Origin: Elymus sibiricus | Lineage: Eukaryota > Streptophyta > Magnoliopsida > Poales > Poaceae | Direction: 5' to 3' | Assembly (NCBI GenBank): GCA_039707655.1 | Contig: CM077666.1 | Span: 282,213,166 to 282,277,165 of the forward strand | Length of the DNA: 64,000 nucleotides | Part shown: positions 9,540 to 22,100 of the stretch, in pieces | How positions within the stretch are numbered: the first letter of the stretch is position 1 | Layout: every line of letters starts with the position of its first letter | Notes under the pieces: model-generated | Database searches by the model: none | Told to the model about the DNA's origin: nothing | Seen by the model: only the letters and a program-made list of their open reading frames with translations | Position numbers and translations under genes: made by a program

Positions 9540-10405
9540 TGTCAGATTTCGGGCTCCGCAAAACCCAAAGAGGTTCGAACTCAGGGGCGTGTGCGAAGAT
9601 CCCCACCAGCTTCGGCCCCAAGCTCACAGCTCCACAGCCTTGCCGTATCGAACTTGCTTAATCACGGAGAAGAAAACTAGCATATGGATTTACCCAGGTT
9701 CGGGCCGCCGCGAAGCGTAAAACCCTACTCCTGCTTTTGGTGGATTGCCTCACGAGGAGGTTTTTGGATGAACTAGTACAGTGGTGAGCAACCTCGCGAG
9801 GGCGCTTGATTGGTGTTGGATCCTCCCCCTCTATGATGCAGCCTGGCCTCTATTTATAGTGGCTCGGGTCCTCTTACCTTATCGCAATGGTGGGAAGGGA
9901 TCCCATAATGGCCAAATTCGAAGGGGGGCAAGGAGCACACCTTATCCTGACGAAAGGTGGTCTTTGCCTGCAAAGTAGCTGGTAGCGATGCAGAGGTGGG
10001 CTCGGCAATGACTTCCATCCTGCGGGGCTCGTGGTCTTGGTCTCATTGTGCTGGAATGGAAACCTTTGGGGGGATGCCTTGGGAACTTGCGTACGTCCTT
10101 GCCTCCTTTGCACCAAAGAGGAAACTGCCCCTGCTGCGCCCGCTGGCGCCCGCCTAGCCAGGCTTGCATCACCCCAACCTCACGAGGCTGAGTACTACAT
10201 AGAGATATCCGCCCCTCAGGAGGTGTCCTGGAGTGACCTCCTCCTTCCGAGGGCCTTGATGTCGTCCTCCTCGTGGGGGGGGGGCTCTCGCGAGGGCCTT
10301 GTTCTCGAGCGATCCTGCGCCGGGCCGTACCGGGTTGTCGAAGTGGGCCACGCCCTGGCCCGTAGGCTGGTAGGTCTGGGTACCCCCATTCCCAGAATGC
10401 CAACA
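9540..10405 (-). repeat. 5' LTR of the minus-strand Gypsy
   Basis: On the minus strand it starts TGTTGGCATTCTGGGAATGG and ends CGAAATCTGACA, 866 bp. A TATA box lies at 9851-9858. Its 3' LTR is outside the window, so its age cannot be estimated here. Confidence 0.8.
9851..9858 (-). promoter_or_regulatory. TATA box in Gypsy LTR
   Basis: The minus strand reads ctataaatag inside the LTR, about 300 bp before the LTR end. Confidence 0.5.
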
Positions 10406-10410
10406 CTAAC

Positions 10411-11521
10411 AGAGACCAACAAAATAAAATGACGCTCCAAGCAAAACTCATATTATGTGATGAATAAAAATATAGCTCCAAGTAAGATATACCGATAGTG
10501 TTGAAGACGAAAGAGGGGATGCCTTCCGGGGCATCCCCAAGCTTAGACACTTGATTCTTCCTTGGATATTACCTTGGGGTGCCTTGGGAATCCCCAAGCT
10601 TAGGTTTTTGTCACTCCTTATTCTCCTCATATCGGTGTCTCACCCAAAACTTGAAAACTTCAATCACACCAAACTTAACGGAACTTCGTGAGATGGGTTA
10701 GTATAATAAATAAAGACCATTCACTTATGTACTATCAAGACAAGATTCATAATTTTTCCCACATAATACCTACTGTATTCTATCATTCCCATAATTTATA
10801 CCACTAAATATAAGCTATGGAAACACTAAAACAAGCAAACTATGCATGCAAAATAGAATATGTCAGAAACAGAACAGTCTGTGAAGATCTATAGTATAGA
10901 CATGCTTCCCTGTCACTCAAAATTTTGAAACATTAGGACAACGTGAATAATGTGTATATGAAGACTGTATAAAAATTTCAGATCATTATCACACATCAGT
11001 AAAAAATGAAAATTCTTGTACTGGAGTCAAAATTTTCTGTTTTGGTTCAGCATCAATTCTACTCATCTTGTGAGTCATCCCAAAGGATTTACTTGGCACT
11101 TTATTGAAATAAAATACACAAAACATGATTACTACAGTAGATTAATCATGTGAACACACAAAAATAGAAAGTAAAAGTGTTCGGTTGTCTCCCAACAAGC
11201 GCTTTTCTTTAAAGCCTTTTAGCTAGGCATGGTGATTTCAATGATGCTCACGTAGGAATAGTATTTGAAACATGCAAAAGAGCATCATGAATCTTATGAC
11301 AAGCACATTTATGTCTAACACACTTCCCATGCATAGGGATTTTTTGAGCAAATAATTTATGGGAACAAGAATCAACTAGCATAGGAAGTCAAAATAAGCA
11401 TAACTTTAAAACTTTGAACACATAGAGAGGAAACTTGATATTATTGCAATTCCTACAAGCATATGTTCCTCCCTCATAATAAATTTCAGTAGCATCATGA
11501 ATAAATTCAACAATATAACTA
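10411..11521 (-). other. Non-coding leader of the Athila-like element
   Basis: AT-rich, without a frame of note. It contains two short blocks with ccttggggtgcc and ggcatccccaagctta near 10520-10600, which recur in related Athila-type elements. Confidence 0.5.
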
Positions 11522-12034
11522 TCACATAAAGCATTTTTTTTCATGATCCACAAGCATAGAAAATTTATTACTATCCACATAACCAATTTTCTTCTTATTC
11601 ATTGTAGTGGGAGCAAACTCAACAAAATAACTATCATGAGACTCTTGATTAACATAACCACATTCAATGTTAAAATCATGATGAAAAGTTTCATGGTTAC
11701 TATCACTCTCTATAGCATACATGTCATCATCATAATCATCATATATAGGAGGCATGCCATCATCATAATAAATTTGCTCATCTAAACTTGGGGGACTAAA
11801 AATATCATCTTCATCAAACATAGCATCCCCCAAGCTTTGGCTTTGCATATCATTAGCATCATGAATATTAAGAGAATTCATACTAAAAATATTGCTATCA
11901 TGCTCATCATTCAAGGAATTATCATTAAGTATTTTCATAAACTCTTCCTCTACCAATTGAGCACAATTTTCCGAACCATCATTTTCACGAAAGCCGTTAA
12001 AAAGACGAAGCAATTGAGGCAACCTAAACTCCAT
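11522..12034 (-). CDS. Acidic ORF in the leader of the Athila-like element
   Basis: A 170-codon frame starts at an ATG at 12034, about 100 bp after the primer-binding site. It is rich in Asp, Glu, Asn and Ser (for example DDYDDDMYAIESDSNHE) and has no zinc knuckle, protease or other motif. Its position is where gag would start, but it does not look like the Athila gag seen at 14864-16031. I do not recognise a function. It could be an unusual gag N-terminus or an accessory frame, and it may be spurious given the AT-rich composition. Confidence 0.4.
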   Translation of the reverse strand: MEFRLPQLLRLFNGFRENDGSENCAQLVEEEFMKILNDNSLNDEHDSNIFSMNSLNIHDANDMQSQSLGDAMFDEDDIFSPPSLDEQIYYDDGMPPIYDDYDDDMYAIESDSNHETFHHDFNIECGYVNQESHDSYFVEFAPTTMNKKKIGYVDSNKFSMLVDHEKKCFM

Positions 12035-12133
12035 TTTTTTGTAGTTTTCTTTGATGAAACCAAACTAGTGAAAAACAAAAAACTAAAAGATTTAATTGAA
12101 AGATCTAAAGATATACCTTCAAGCACTCACCTA

Positions 12134-12149
12134 ACCGGCAACGGCGCCA
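12134..12149 (-). other. Primer-binding site of the Athila-like element
   Basis: The minus strand reads tggcgccgttgccgg, the usual form in this group. It lies ten bases from the LTR end. Confidence 0.65.
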
Positions 12150-12159
12150 GAAAAGAGCT

Positions 12160-14115
12160 TGATGTCTACTACGCAACTTTATTCTTGTAGACTTTGTTGG
12201 GCGTCCAAGCGCAGAGTTTTGTAGGACAGTAGAAATTTTCCCTCAAGTGGATGACCTAATGTTTATCAATCCGTGGGAGGTGTAGGATGAAGATGGTCTC
12301 TCTCAAACAACCCTGCAATCAAACCCAACACACCCAATACAATGGCAAATTGTATAGGTGCACTAGTTCGGCGAAGAGATGGTGATACAAGTGCAATATG
12401 GATGGTAGATATAGGTTTTTGTAATCTGAAAATATAAAAACAGCAAGGTAGCAAGTAACAAAAGTGAGCACAAACGGTATTGCAATGCTTGAAAATAAGG
12501 CCTAGGTTCCGTACTTTCGCTAGTGCAATCTCTCAACAATGCTAATATAATTGGATCACATAACCATCCCTCAATGTGCAACGAAGAATCACTCCAAAGT
12601 TCTTGTCTAGCGGAGAACATAAGAAGAAATTGTTTGTAGGGTATGAAACCACCTTAAAGTTATCCTTTCCGATCAATCTATCCAAGAGTTCGTACTAAAA
12701 TAACACCAAGTTACCCTTTTCGATCGATCTATCTAAGAGTTCGTACAAGAATAACACCATATGATATGAATCAACCAACTCTAATGTCACCTAGATACTC
12801 CGATGTCACCACAAGTATCCATGAGTTAATTATACGATATGCATCAAACAATTTCAGATTCATAATACTCAATCCAACACAAAGAACCTCAAAGAGTGCC
12901 CCAAGATTTCTATCGGAGAACAAGGCATGAAAACATGCAATCAACCCCTATGCGTAGATCCCCAAGGTCACCGGAATCCGCAAGTTGACGCCATAACATA
13001 TATCAAGTGAATCACTTGAATACCCCAATGTCACTACGGGTATCCGCATGCTAGACATACATCAAGTGCTCTCAAATCATAAAAGTATTCAATCCGATAA
13101 TAACAAAATCTCAAAGGGAAAACTCAATTCATCACAACAAGATAGAGAGGGGAAAACACCATATGATCCAACTATATTAACAAATCCCGTGATACATCAA
13201 GATCGTGCCATCTCAAGAACACGAGAGAGAGAGATTAAACACATAGCTATCGGTATAAACCCTCAGCCCCAAGGTGGATTACTCACACATTATCATGGTG
13301 AGAAATAGAGAGTTGTTGATGGAGAGGTGCAGCCCCAAAGAGATGGAGGCGATGGCGGCCACGGCGCCGGCGACGGGCGGCGGCGGTGGTGACGGGCGGC
13401 AGCCCCTTGACCCCCTTCTTCCTTGGTCTTGGTGCTACAATGGAGGAGCCTTCCCCTTCTCAGCGGCTGCCAAAGGAGAGGAAAATCCATGGCTTTTGGT
13501 GGCTCTCTTGAAATTAGGGTTTTTCTCTCCTTATATGTGCCTCTGTGGTGCTCTATAGCCCTCCGATGGATGGACCCTTAATCCAATGGCTCTTGGGCAC
13601 CTCTAGAACCTTCCAAGGGACTCCTCACAGCCCTCATGAGTCCTAAAAGGCATGGCTTGGCCGAATACATCAGATATGATAAGAGTTGGACTCAATCACG
13701 ACATCAATTCTCGTAATCCCATAATCAGATATTTTCCTCCAGCAAAACGGGTCTACAGATCGCATACGAACTCCTTTTTGGATGAATTTGGAGTACAAAA
13801 TCAATGCCATAAAATTCCCCACACTTTCCTAATTTTAGCTCTTTCCATTTGATGCCGTCTTTGGGGGTCAAACTGACGATCTCTAAAAACTTTTTGTGGA
13901 CAGATTTCAGGAAAGTCTCCTCCTCCAACAAGACTCCTTTTGCGTTTTTTCGACAATTTTCAATTAATTCATGCACATCAAAGTGTGAAACAAGAACTTG
14001 TGCATTTTTGCAACCATTAATAGGTTAGTCCCAATAAATGATAAAACCATAGTAAAAACATAGGCAAATATGACATGAATATTTCATAAATTATCGATAC
14101 GTTGGAGACCTATCA
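12160..14115 (-). repeat. 5' LTR of the minus-strand Athila-like element
   Basis: On the minus strand it starts TGATAGGTCTCCAACGTATC and ends GCGTAGTAGACATCA, 1956 bp. The sequence strongly resembles Sabrina-type LTRs of Triticeae. A TATA-like tatataagg-type box lies near 13531 on the minus strand. A GC-rich stretch (13320-13480) encodes nothing recognised. Confidence 0.75.
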
Positions 14116-14606
14116 ATCGCCTTGGATATCATCGTGATTATTTGATCTTCTATCAATTGTCCAACAGTAATTTGTTCACCCCCTGTGTGCTATACTCATG
14201 AGATAAGCCACTAGTGAAACCTACGGCCCCCGGGTCTACTTTTCCAACATATTGCTTTCTGATCTATGTTTTTGTCGTTTTTGTTTTCAGATATATTATT
14301 CCAGAAACCCAAAAATACCTTGCTGCACTTTTTATTTGCCCTTTTTATTTTGTGTTCTTGAGAGGTCTATCTCTCCAATCTATGACTACCTAATCTATCT
14401 TTTTACCATAGAGAGATTGACAACCTCTCTTTCGCGTCGGGTTGCAAGTATTTGTTTTTTTTGTGCAGATGTTGTTTACGTAGTGGTGGTGATCCTCCTA
14501 CTGGTTCGATACCTTAGTTTCATAACTGAGGGAAATACTTACCGTCGATGTACTGCATCATCCCTTCCTCTTTGGGGAAATACCGACGCGGTCTCAAGCC
14601 ACGTCA
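14116..14606 (+). repeat. 3' part of the 5' LTR of the plus-strand Athila-like element
   Basis: It matches 32862-33350 with scattered differences and ends ctcaagccacgtca. The left part of the LTR lies beyond the nested minus-strand element (inserted at 14115/14116). Confidence 0.8.
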
Positions 14607-14616
14607 AAGGAATTTC

Positions 14617-14631
14617 TGGCGCCGTTGCCAG
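14617..14631 (+). other. Primer-binding site of the plus-strand Athila-like element
   Basis: tggcgccgttgccag, ten bases after the LTR end, same class as the site at 12134-12149. Confidence 0.7.
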
Positions 14632-14863
14632 GGAGGAAGCGGTCTCTTCTACGTGCCAATCTCTGGCGCCGAGGAGACACCATCATCATCTACTAGGTTC
14701 CTAATCACAAATCTCATCTCCTTGCAATTACATTATTTGCCATTTGCCTCTCGTTTTCCTCTCCCCCACTTCACCAAATTTGCCGTTTTATTCGCCCTCT
14801 TTTTCGTTTGCCTTTTTCTCGTCAGGTCTCTTGCTTGCTTGCAATCTTGTTTGCGTAGTCACG

Positions 14864-16031
14864 ATGACTCAAGAAAACACCAAATTGTGTGATTTTTTCA
14901 ATAACTAATAATAATGATTTTATTAGTACTCCGATTGCTCCTCCTGCCACTAGTGCGGAGTCCTGTGATATTAATGCCTCTTTGTTGAATCTTGTCATGA
15001 AAGATCAATTTGCTGGTACTCCTAATGATTCTTGGAATGATATAGTGAAGTTGAAATTATTTCCTTTCTCCTTGCGGGATCATGCAAAAATTTGGTTTTC
15101 TTCTTTGCCTCGCAATAGTATCGATTCTTGGAATAAGGGCAAGGATGCTTTATTACTAAGTATTTTTCGCCCGCGGAAATTATTTCCCTTAGGACTCAAA
15201 TCATAAAATTTAAGCAACTTGAGCATGAACATGTTGCACAATCTTGGGAAAGAATGAAATTGATGCTAAGAAATTGTCCTACTCATGGTTTAAATCTTTG
15301 GATGATCATACAAAAAAAATTATGTGGGATTGAATTTTGTCTCTAGAAATCTTTTAGATTCCGCCGGGGGTGGTACTTTTATGGAAATTACTTTGGGTGA
15401 AGCTACTAAATTGCTAGATGATATTATGGCAAATTATTCACAATGCCATACTGAAAGAGCACCTACTAGTAAAAAGGTTAATTCGGTTGAAGAAATTAGT
15501 ACCTTGAGTGACAAAGTTGATGCTTTAATGAAGTTGGTTGCTAGTAAAAAATCTCCTATTTATCTTAATGATGTGCCTTTGTCTACCTTGATTGAGCAAA
15601 ATAGTGATTCCATAGATGTGAACTTTGTCTCGCGAAACAATTTCAATAACAATGCTTATAGAGGTAATTTTAATCCTAGGCCTTTTCCTGGAAATTCTCC
15701 TAACAATTATGGTAATTCCTATGGTAATTCTTCTTACAGTAATAATAGGAACCCCTCTGATCTTGAGAGTAATATTAAAGAATTTATCAATGTGCAAAAG
15801 GTTTTCAATACTACGATAGAAGAAAAGTTGAATAAGATTGATGATATGTCTAGAAGCATTGATAGAATTTCTCATGATGTAGAAAATCTCAAGTTGAAAG
15901 CTTTTGCACCTAAGATTGATGAATCAATTAAAGCTTTATGTGTCTCTATGGATGAAATTAAGAAAAGAACCGCTATGCTTAGAGCTAAAAGAGAATTCTT
16001 AGAAAAATCGTTTTCTAGTGATTGCCTTTAG
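14864..16031 (+). pseudogene. Athila-type gag, broken
   Basis: The ATG at 14864 starts MTQENTKLCDF, followed within 15 codons by a frame break. It continues as NNDFISTPIAPPATSAESCD and DHAKIWFSSLPRNSIDSW, the retrotransposon-gag core. A second frameshift near 15180 leads to QLEHEHVAQSWERMK and then a long frame (15324-16031) with GGTFMEITLGEATKLLDDIM, an Asn-rich stretch (about 15640-15760) and a coiled-coil-like tail. Part of the capsid between QFAGTPND and NDIVKLKLF seems deleted. Angela inserts 14 bases after its end, with gaaga (16041-16045) as the likely target copy. Confidence 0.8.
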
Positions 16032-16045
16032 AAAAATGATGAAGA

Positions 16046-17854
16046 TGTTGGAAATATGCCCTAGAGGCAATAATAAAATGGTTATTATATATTTCCTTGT
16101 TCATGATAATCGTTTATTATCCATGCTATAATTGTATTGATTGGAAACTCAAATACATGCGTGGGTACATAGACAACACTGTGTCCCTAGTAAGCCTCTA
16201 ATAGACTAGCTCGTTGATCAAAGATGGTCAAGGTTTCCTAGCCATAGACATGAGATGTCATTTGATAACAGGATCACATCATTAGGAGAATGATGTGATG
16301 GACAAGACCCAAACTATGAACGTAGCATATGATCATCTCAGTTTATTGCTATTGTTTCTACATGTCAAAGTATTTGTTCCTATGACCATGAGATCATGCA
16401 ACTCACTAACACCGGAGGTGTACCTTGTGTGTATCAAACGTCGCAACGTAACTGGGTGACTATAAAGATGCTCTACAGGTATCTCCGAGGGTGTCTGTTG
16501 AGTTGGCATGGATCAAGACTGGGATTTGTTACTCCGTGTGACGGAGAGGTATCTCAGGGCCCACTCGGTAATACAACATCACAATGAGCCTTGCAAGCAA
16601 AGTGACTAAAGAGTTAGCCACAGGATCTTGTATTACGAAACGAGTAAAGAGACATGCCGGTAACGAGATTGAACTAGGTATAGAGATACCGACGATCGAA
16701 TCTCGGGCAAGTAACATACCGAGGAACAAAGGGAACTGCATACGGGATTAGCTGAATCCTTGACATAGAGGTTCAACCGATAAAGATCTTCATAGAATAT
16801 GTAGAAACCAATATGGGCATCCAGGTCTCGCTATTGGTTATTGACTGTAGAGGTGTCTCGGTCATGTCTACATAGTTCTTGAACCCGCAGGGTCTGCACA
16901 CTTAACATTCGGTGATGTTTTGGTAGTATTGAGTTATGTATGGTGGTGACCAAAGATTGTTCGGAGTCCCATATGAGATCCCAGATGCCACGAGGATCTC
17001 CGGAATGGTCCAAAGGTAAAGATTGATATATATGAAGTCCCGTTTTGGTCTCCAGAAAAGTTTCGGGCACTTCCGGTAGTGTATCGGGAGTGATGAATGG
17101 GTTCCTGGGGGGCCCACCAAGTGGGGCCCACCCACCCCCAAGGGTCACATGGGCCTAGGAGGTGGCGCACCAGCCCCTGGTGTGCTGGCCGGCCAGCCCC
17201 TAGGAGGCCCTTGCACAAGGGGTGGGGAAGGGGCCAAGAGGGGAGGAGTCCTACTAGGATTCCACCTCCCTTGTGGGAGGTGGACTCCTCCCCCTTGTGG
17301 AGGTTCGGCCGAACCCCTAGGGGAAACCCTAGGGCTGCCTCCTCCTCCCTCCCTCCTATATATACTAGAGGGTTTTGAGGGCAGCCCACAACCTAAAATC
17401 CACGGCTGCCTCTCTCTCCCTCTAGATCTGTTCTCCACTAGATCGTCTCGGTCGTGCTTGGCGAAGCCCTGCCGGGACAGCTCCACCACCACCTTCACCA
17501 CGCCGTTGTGCGGGCGGAGAACTCATCTACCTCTCCTCCCTCGCTTCCTGGATCAAGGAGGTGGAGATTGTCATCAAGCTGTACGTGTGCTGAACGCGGA
17601 GGTGCCGTCCATTCGGCGCTAGATCGGAAGGACCGTGATTGGATCACAGGACGGATCATGATTGGATCGCGGAACGGATTGCGATTTGGATCGCGAAGAC
17701 GTTTGACTACATCAACTGCATTTCTTAATGCTTCCCTCTTAGCGATCTACAAGGGTATGTAGATCCACTCTCCCTCTCGTAGATGCTCATCACCATGGAT
17801 AGATCTTGTATGTGCGTAGGAAAAATTTTGTTTCCCATGCAATGTTCCCCAACA
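16046..17854 (+). repeat. 5' LTR of the Angela-type Copia
   Basis: 1809 bp, from tgttggaaat to gttccccaaca. Internal landmarks are gtaacatacc, ggtatctc and a TATA box near 17356. Confidence 0.88.
17356..17365 (+). promoter_or_regulatory. TATA box in Angela LTR
   Basis: ctatatatac after a pyrimidine-rich stretch, about 500 bp before the LTR end, the usual promoter position in this family. Confidence 0.55.
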
Positions 17855-17855
17855 G

Positions 17856-17872
17856 TGGTATCATGAGTTAGG
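17856..17872 (+). other. Primer-binding site (initiator tRNA-Met type)
   Basis: tggtatcatgagttagg follows the LTR. The family form is tggtatcagagccaggt, so it is mutated at several bases. Confidence 0.7.
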
Positions 17873-19180
17873 TCTATGCGTAGATGAGATCACGAGTAGA
17901 ACACAAAGGAGTTTGTGGGCATTCATATTCAGATTGTTTCCTCCCTTGGTCTTTTCTTGATTCAGTGGTATTGTGGGATGAAGCAGCCCGGACCAACCTT
18001 ACTCGTCCACGTACGAGAGACCGATTCCATCGACTGACATGTGACTTTGTTGCATAAAGATGGCTGGCGGGTGTCTGTCTCTCCCACTTTAGTTGGATCA
18101 GATTCGACAAAGGCGGTCCTTGAGAAGGTTGAAAAGCAATTTGTGTATCACCGTTGTGGTTTTGAGTAGGTAAGAATCGTCCTTGCTAGATACCCATAGC
18201 AGCCATGTAAAACATGGAACAACAATTAGAGGACGTCTAACTTGTTTTTGTAGGGTATGATGTGATATGATATGGCCTAAGACATGATGAGATATATGTG
18301 ATGTATGAGATGATCATGTTTTGTATAGATAATCACGGCTTGCATGTTGATGAGTACGGCAACCGGCAGGAGCCATAGGGTTGTCTTTAATTATTATGTG
18401 GCCTGCGTGTCACTCATTAAGCGCTATGTAATGCTTTACTTTATCGCTAAGTGGTAGCAATAGTAGTAGAAGCATGGTTGGCACGACAACCCCGATGGCG
18501 ACACGTTGATGGAGATCAAGATAATGGAGATCATGGTGTCATGCCGGTGACGATGGAGATCATGCCGGTGCTTTGGAGATGGAGATCAAAAGCACAAGAT
18601 CATGGCCATATCATGTCACTTATGATTTGCATGTGATGTTAATCCTTTTATGCACCTTGTTTTGCTTAGGACGACGGTAGCATTATAAGGTGATCCCTCG
18701 CTAAAATTTCAAGATAAAATTGTGTTCTCCCCGAGTGTGCACCGTTGCGAAAGTTCGTCGTTTTGAGACACCACGTGATGATCAGGTGTGATAGATTCTA
18801 CGTTCGCATACAACGGGTGCAAGCCAGTGTTGCACATGCAGAACACTCGGGTTAAACTTGATGAGCCTAGCATGTACAAACATGGCCTCGAAACACAAGA
18901 GACCGAAAGGTCGAACATGAGTCATATAGTAGATATGATCAACATGGAGATGTTCACCATTGAAACCACCTCATCTCACATGATGATTGGACTTGGGTTG
19001 GTGGATTTGGATCATGTTACACTTAGACAACCTGAGGGATGTTGATTTGAGTGGGAGTTCTTAAGTAATATGATTAATTGAACTCATTATCATGAACATA
19101 GTCAAAGTGACTTTGCAAATTATGTGGTAGATCAATAGCTCGCGCTGTAGCTCCCCTGTTTTTATACGTTCCTAGAGAAA
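17873..19180 (+). other. Angela untranslated leader
   Basis: Non-coding leader, long in BARE1/Angela elements. No ORF of note. Confidence 0.55.
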
Positions 19181-22100
19181 ATAGAATTGAAAGATGATGG
19201 TAGCAATAATGCGTACTGGGTCCGTGATCTAAGGATTGTCCTCATTGCTGCACAGAAGGCTTATGTCCTTAATGCACCACTCGGTGTGCCACCCCTCGAG
19301 CATCGTCTGTAGATGTTGTGAACATCTAACAGGCACGTTCTGATGACTACTTGATAGTTTAGTGTGTCATGCATTACGGCTTAGAATTGAGGCTCCAAAA
19401 CATTTTGAACGTCACGAAACATATGAGATGTTCTAAGAGCTGAAATTGGGATCTCAGGCTCGTGCCCATGTTGAGAGGTATGAGACCTCCAACAAGATTC
19501 TTTGCCTGCAAGATGAAGGAGAATAGCTCAATCGGTGAGCATGTGCTCAGATTGTCTGGGTGCTACAATCGCTTGAATCGAGTGGGAGTTGATCTTCCAG
19601 ATAAGATAGTAGTTGATATAGTTCTCCAAGTCACTACCACAAAGCTACTAGAGCTTTGTGATAAACTATGAAATGCCAGGGATGGAAATAATGATCCCTG
19701 AGCTATTTGCGATGTTTGACACCGTGAAGGTAGAAATCAAGAAGGAGCATCAAGTGTTGATGGTTAGTAAAACCACTAGTTTCGAGAAGGGAAAGGGCTA
19801 GGAGGAAAACTTCATGGATGGCAAGCCAGTTGCTGCTCCAGTGAAGAAACCCAAGGTTCAACCAAAATCCGAGACTAAGTGCTTCTATTATGAGGAGAGT
19901 AGTCGCTGAAGCGGAACAACCCTAGATACTTGGTAGATAAGAAGGCTGGCAATGTCAATAGAAGTATATTTAATATATGTATTATTGATGTGTACCTTAC
20001 TAGTACTCCTAGTAGCACCTGGGTATTAGATACCGGTTCAGTTGCTAAATGTTGGTAACTCAAAATAAAAGCTACAGAATGAATGGAGACTAGCTAAGGG
20101 CAAGGTGACGATGTGTGTTGGAAGTGTTTCCAAGCTTGATGTGATCACCATCGCACGCTCTCTCTACCTTCGGGATAAGTGATGAACCTAAATAAATGTT
20201 ATTTGGTGTTTGCATTGAGCATGAACGTGATTAGATCGTGTTTATTACAATATGGTTATTCATTTAAGTTAGAGAATAATGGTTATTCTGTTTACATGAA
20301 TAATACCTTCAATGGTCATGCACCCAATGAGAATGGTTTATTGAATCTCGATCGTAGTAATACACATGTTCATAATATTGATTCCAAAAGATGCAAAGTT
20401 AATAATGATAGTACCACATACTTGTGGCACTGCCGCCAAGGTCATATTGGTGTAAAGCACATGAAGAAACTCCATGCTGATGGATCTTTTAACTCACTCG
20501 ATTTTGAATCGGTTGAGACATGCGGACCCTGCCTCATGGGCAAGATGACTAAGACCCCGTTTTCCGGTATGATGGAGTGGGCAAGTGACTTATTGGAAAT
20601 GATACATGTTGATGTATGTGGTCCAATGAGTGTTGAAGCGTGCGGTGGATATCGTTATTTTCTTACCTTCACTGATGATTTGAGTAGATATAGGTATATT
20701 TACTTAATGAAACACAAGTCTGAAACATTTGAAAAGTTCAAGCAATTTCAGAGTGAAGTTGAAGATCATCATGACAAGAAGATAAAATGTCTATGATATG
20801 ATCGTGGAGGTGAATATGTGAGTTACAACTTTGGTATGCAACTTAAGACAATGTGGAAATTGTTTCGCAACTCACGCCACCTGGAACACCATAGTATGAT
20901 GGTGTGTTCGAACGTCGTAGTCGTGCTCTATTGGATATGGTGCGTACTATGATATCTCTTATCGTTTTGCCACTATCATTTTGGGGTTATGCATTAGAGA
21001 CAACTACATTCACTTTAAAATAGGGCACCCTCTAAGTCTGTTGAGATGACACCATATGAATTTTGGTTAGGCAGAAACCTAAGCTGTCGTTTCTCAGAGT
21101 TTGGGATTGTGACGCTTATGTCTGATAAGCTCGAACCCAAAGTGGAAAAGTGCATCTTCATAAGATACCCGAAGGAAACAGTTGGGTATACCTTCTATCT
21201 CAGATCCAAGGGCAAAGTGTTTGTTGCTTAAAATGGGTCCTTTCTCAAGAAAAAGTTTCTCTCCAAAGAATTGAGTGGGAGGAAAGTAGAACTTGATGAG
21301 GTTGTTGAACCGTCACTTTAGTTGGATAGTAGCATGACGTAGAAAGATGTTTCTGTGATGCCTACACCAAGTGAAGAGGAAGCAAATGATGATGATCAAT
21401 AAGCTTCGGATCAAGTTACTATCGAACCTCGTAGGTCGACAAGTACTCGTACCGCCCCTGAGTGGTACGTCAATCCTGTCTTGGAGGTCATGTTGTTAGA
21501 CAACAGTGAACCTATGAGCTATGAAGAAGCGATGGTGGGCCCGGATTCCAACAAATGGCTAGGAGCCATGAAATCCGAGAAAGGATCCATGTATGAAAAC
21601 CAAGTATGGACTTTGGTAGACTTGCCCATTGAACGGCAGGCCGTTGAATACAAATGGACCTTTAAGAAGAAGACAGACGCTGATGGTAAATGTCACCATT
21701 TATAAAGCTCGACTTGTCGCAAAGAAGTCTCCGACAAGTTCAAGGAGTTGACTGCGATGAGACTTTCTCGCCCGTAGCGATGCTAAAGTCTATTGGAATT
21801 ATGTTAGCAGTTGCTGCATTTTTCGATTATGAAATCTGGTAGGTTGATGTCAAAACATCGTTTCCTTAACGGTTTCCTTGAGGAAAGGTTGTATGTGATA
21901 CAACCAGAAGGTTTTTGTCAGTCCTAAGGATGCTAAAAGGTGTGCAAGCTCCAGCAATCCTTCTATGGGCTGGAACGAGCATCTCGGAGTTGGAATATAC
22001 ACTTTGATGAGGTGATCAAAGTTTTTGGGTTCATACAAAGTTTATGAGAAACTTGTATTTACAAGAAAGTGAGTGGGAGCACTATAGAATTTCTGATAAG

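Larger units (their letters stand above)
319..10405 (-). mobile_element. Ty3/Gypsy LTR retrotransposon, minus strand, split by a nested element
   Basis: On the minus strand, in order, are a 5' LTR (10405-9540), a primer-binding region, a short remnant of gag, aspartic protease, reverse transcriptase and the start of RNase H. A complete second LTR element (1728-8336) lies inside the RT frame. Removing it, with one copy of the 5-bp target, restores an uninterrupted ANPMVIPKK stretch typical of plant Gypsy RT. The 3' half (rest of RNase H, integrase, 3' LTR) lies left of the window beyond another insertion. The element itself appears inserted into the Athila-like element to its right (possible target copy ctaac, 10406-10410). 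Confidence 0.85.
10406..14115 (-). mobile_element. Athila-like Gypsy element, minus strand, 5' part
   Basis: Minus-strand order: LTR (14115-12160), a primer-binding site with the tggcgccgttgcc core, then a leader with one acidic ORF and AT-rich non-coding sequence. That sequence holds the cttggggatgcc/ggcatcccc motifs typical of Sabrina/WHAM-type elements. At 10405 it is interrupted by the Gypsy 5' LTR. The pol and 3' LTR must lie left of the window or are lost. The element is itself inserted in the 5' LTR of the plus-strand Athila-like element to the right. Confidence 0.75.

Noticed and set aside
14252..14892. Open frames of 114-150 codons in the LTR and leader
   Set aside because: They lie in the LTR and leader of the Athila-like element, and similar frames in the other LTR copies differ by indels.
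16831..17762. Several frames of 80-157 codons
   Set aside because: They lie inside the Angela LTR in its GC-rich promoter part, on both strands, with no conserved protein known there.
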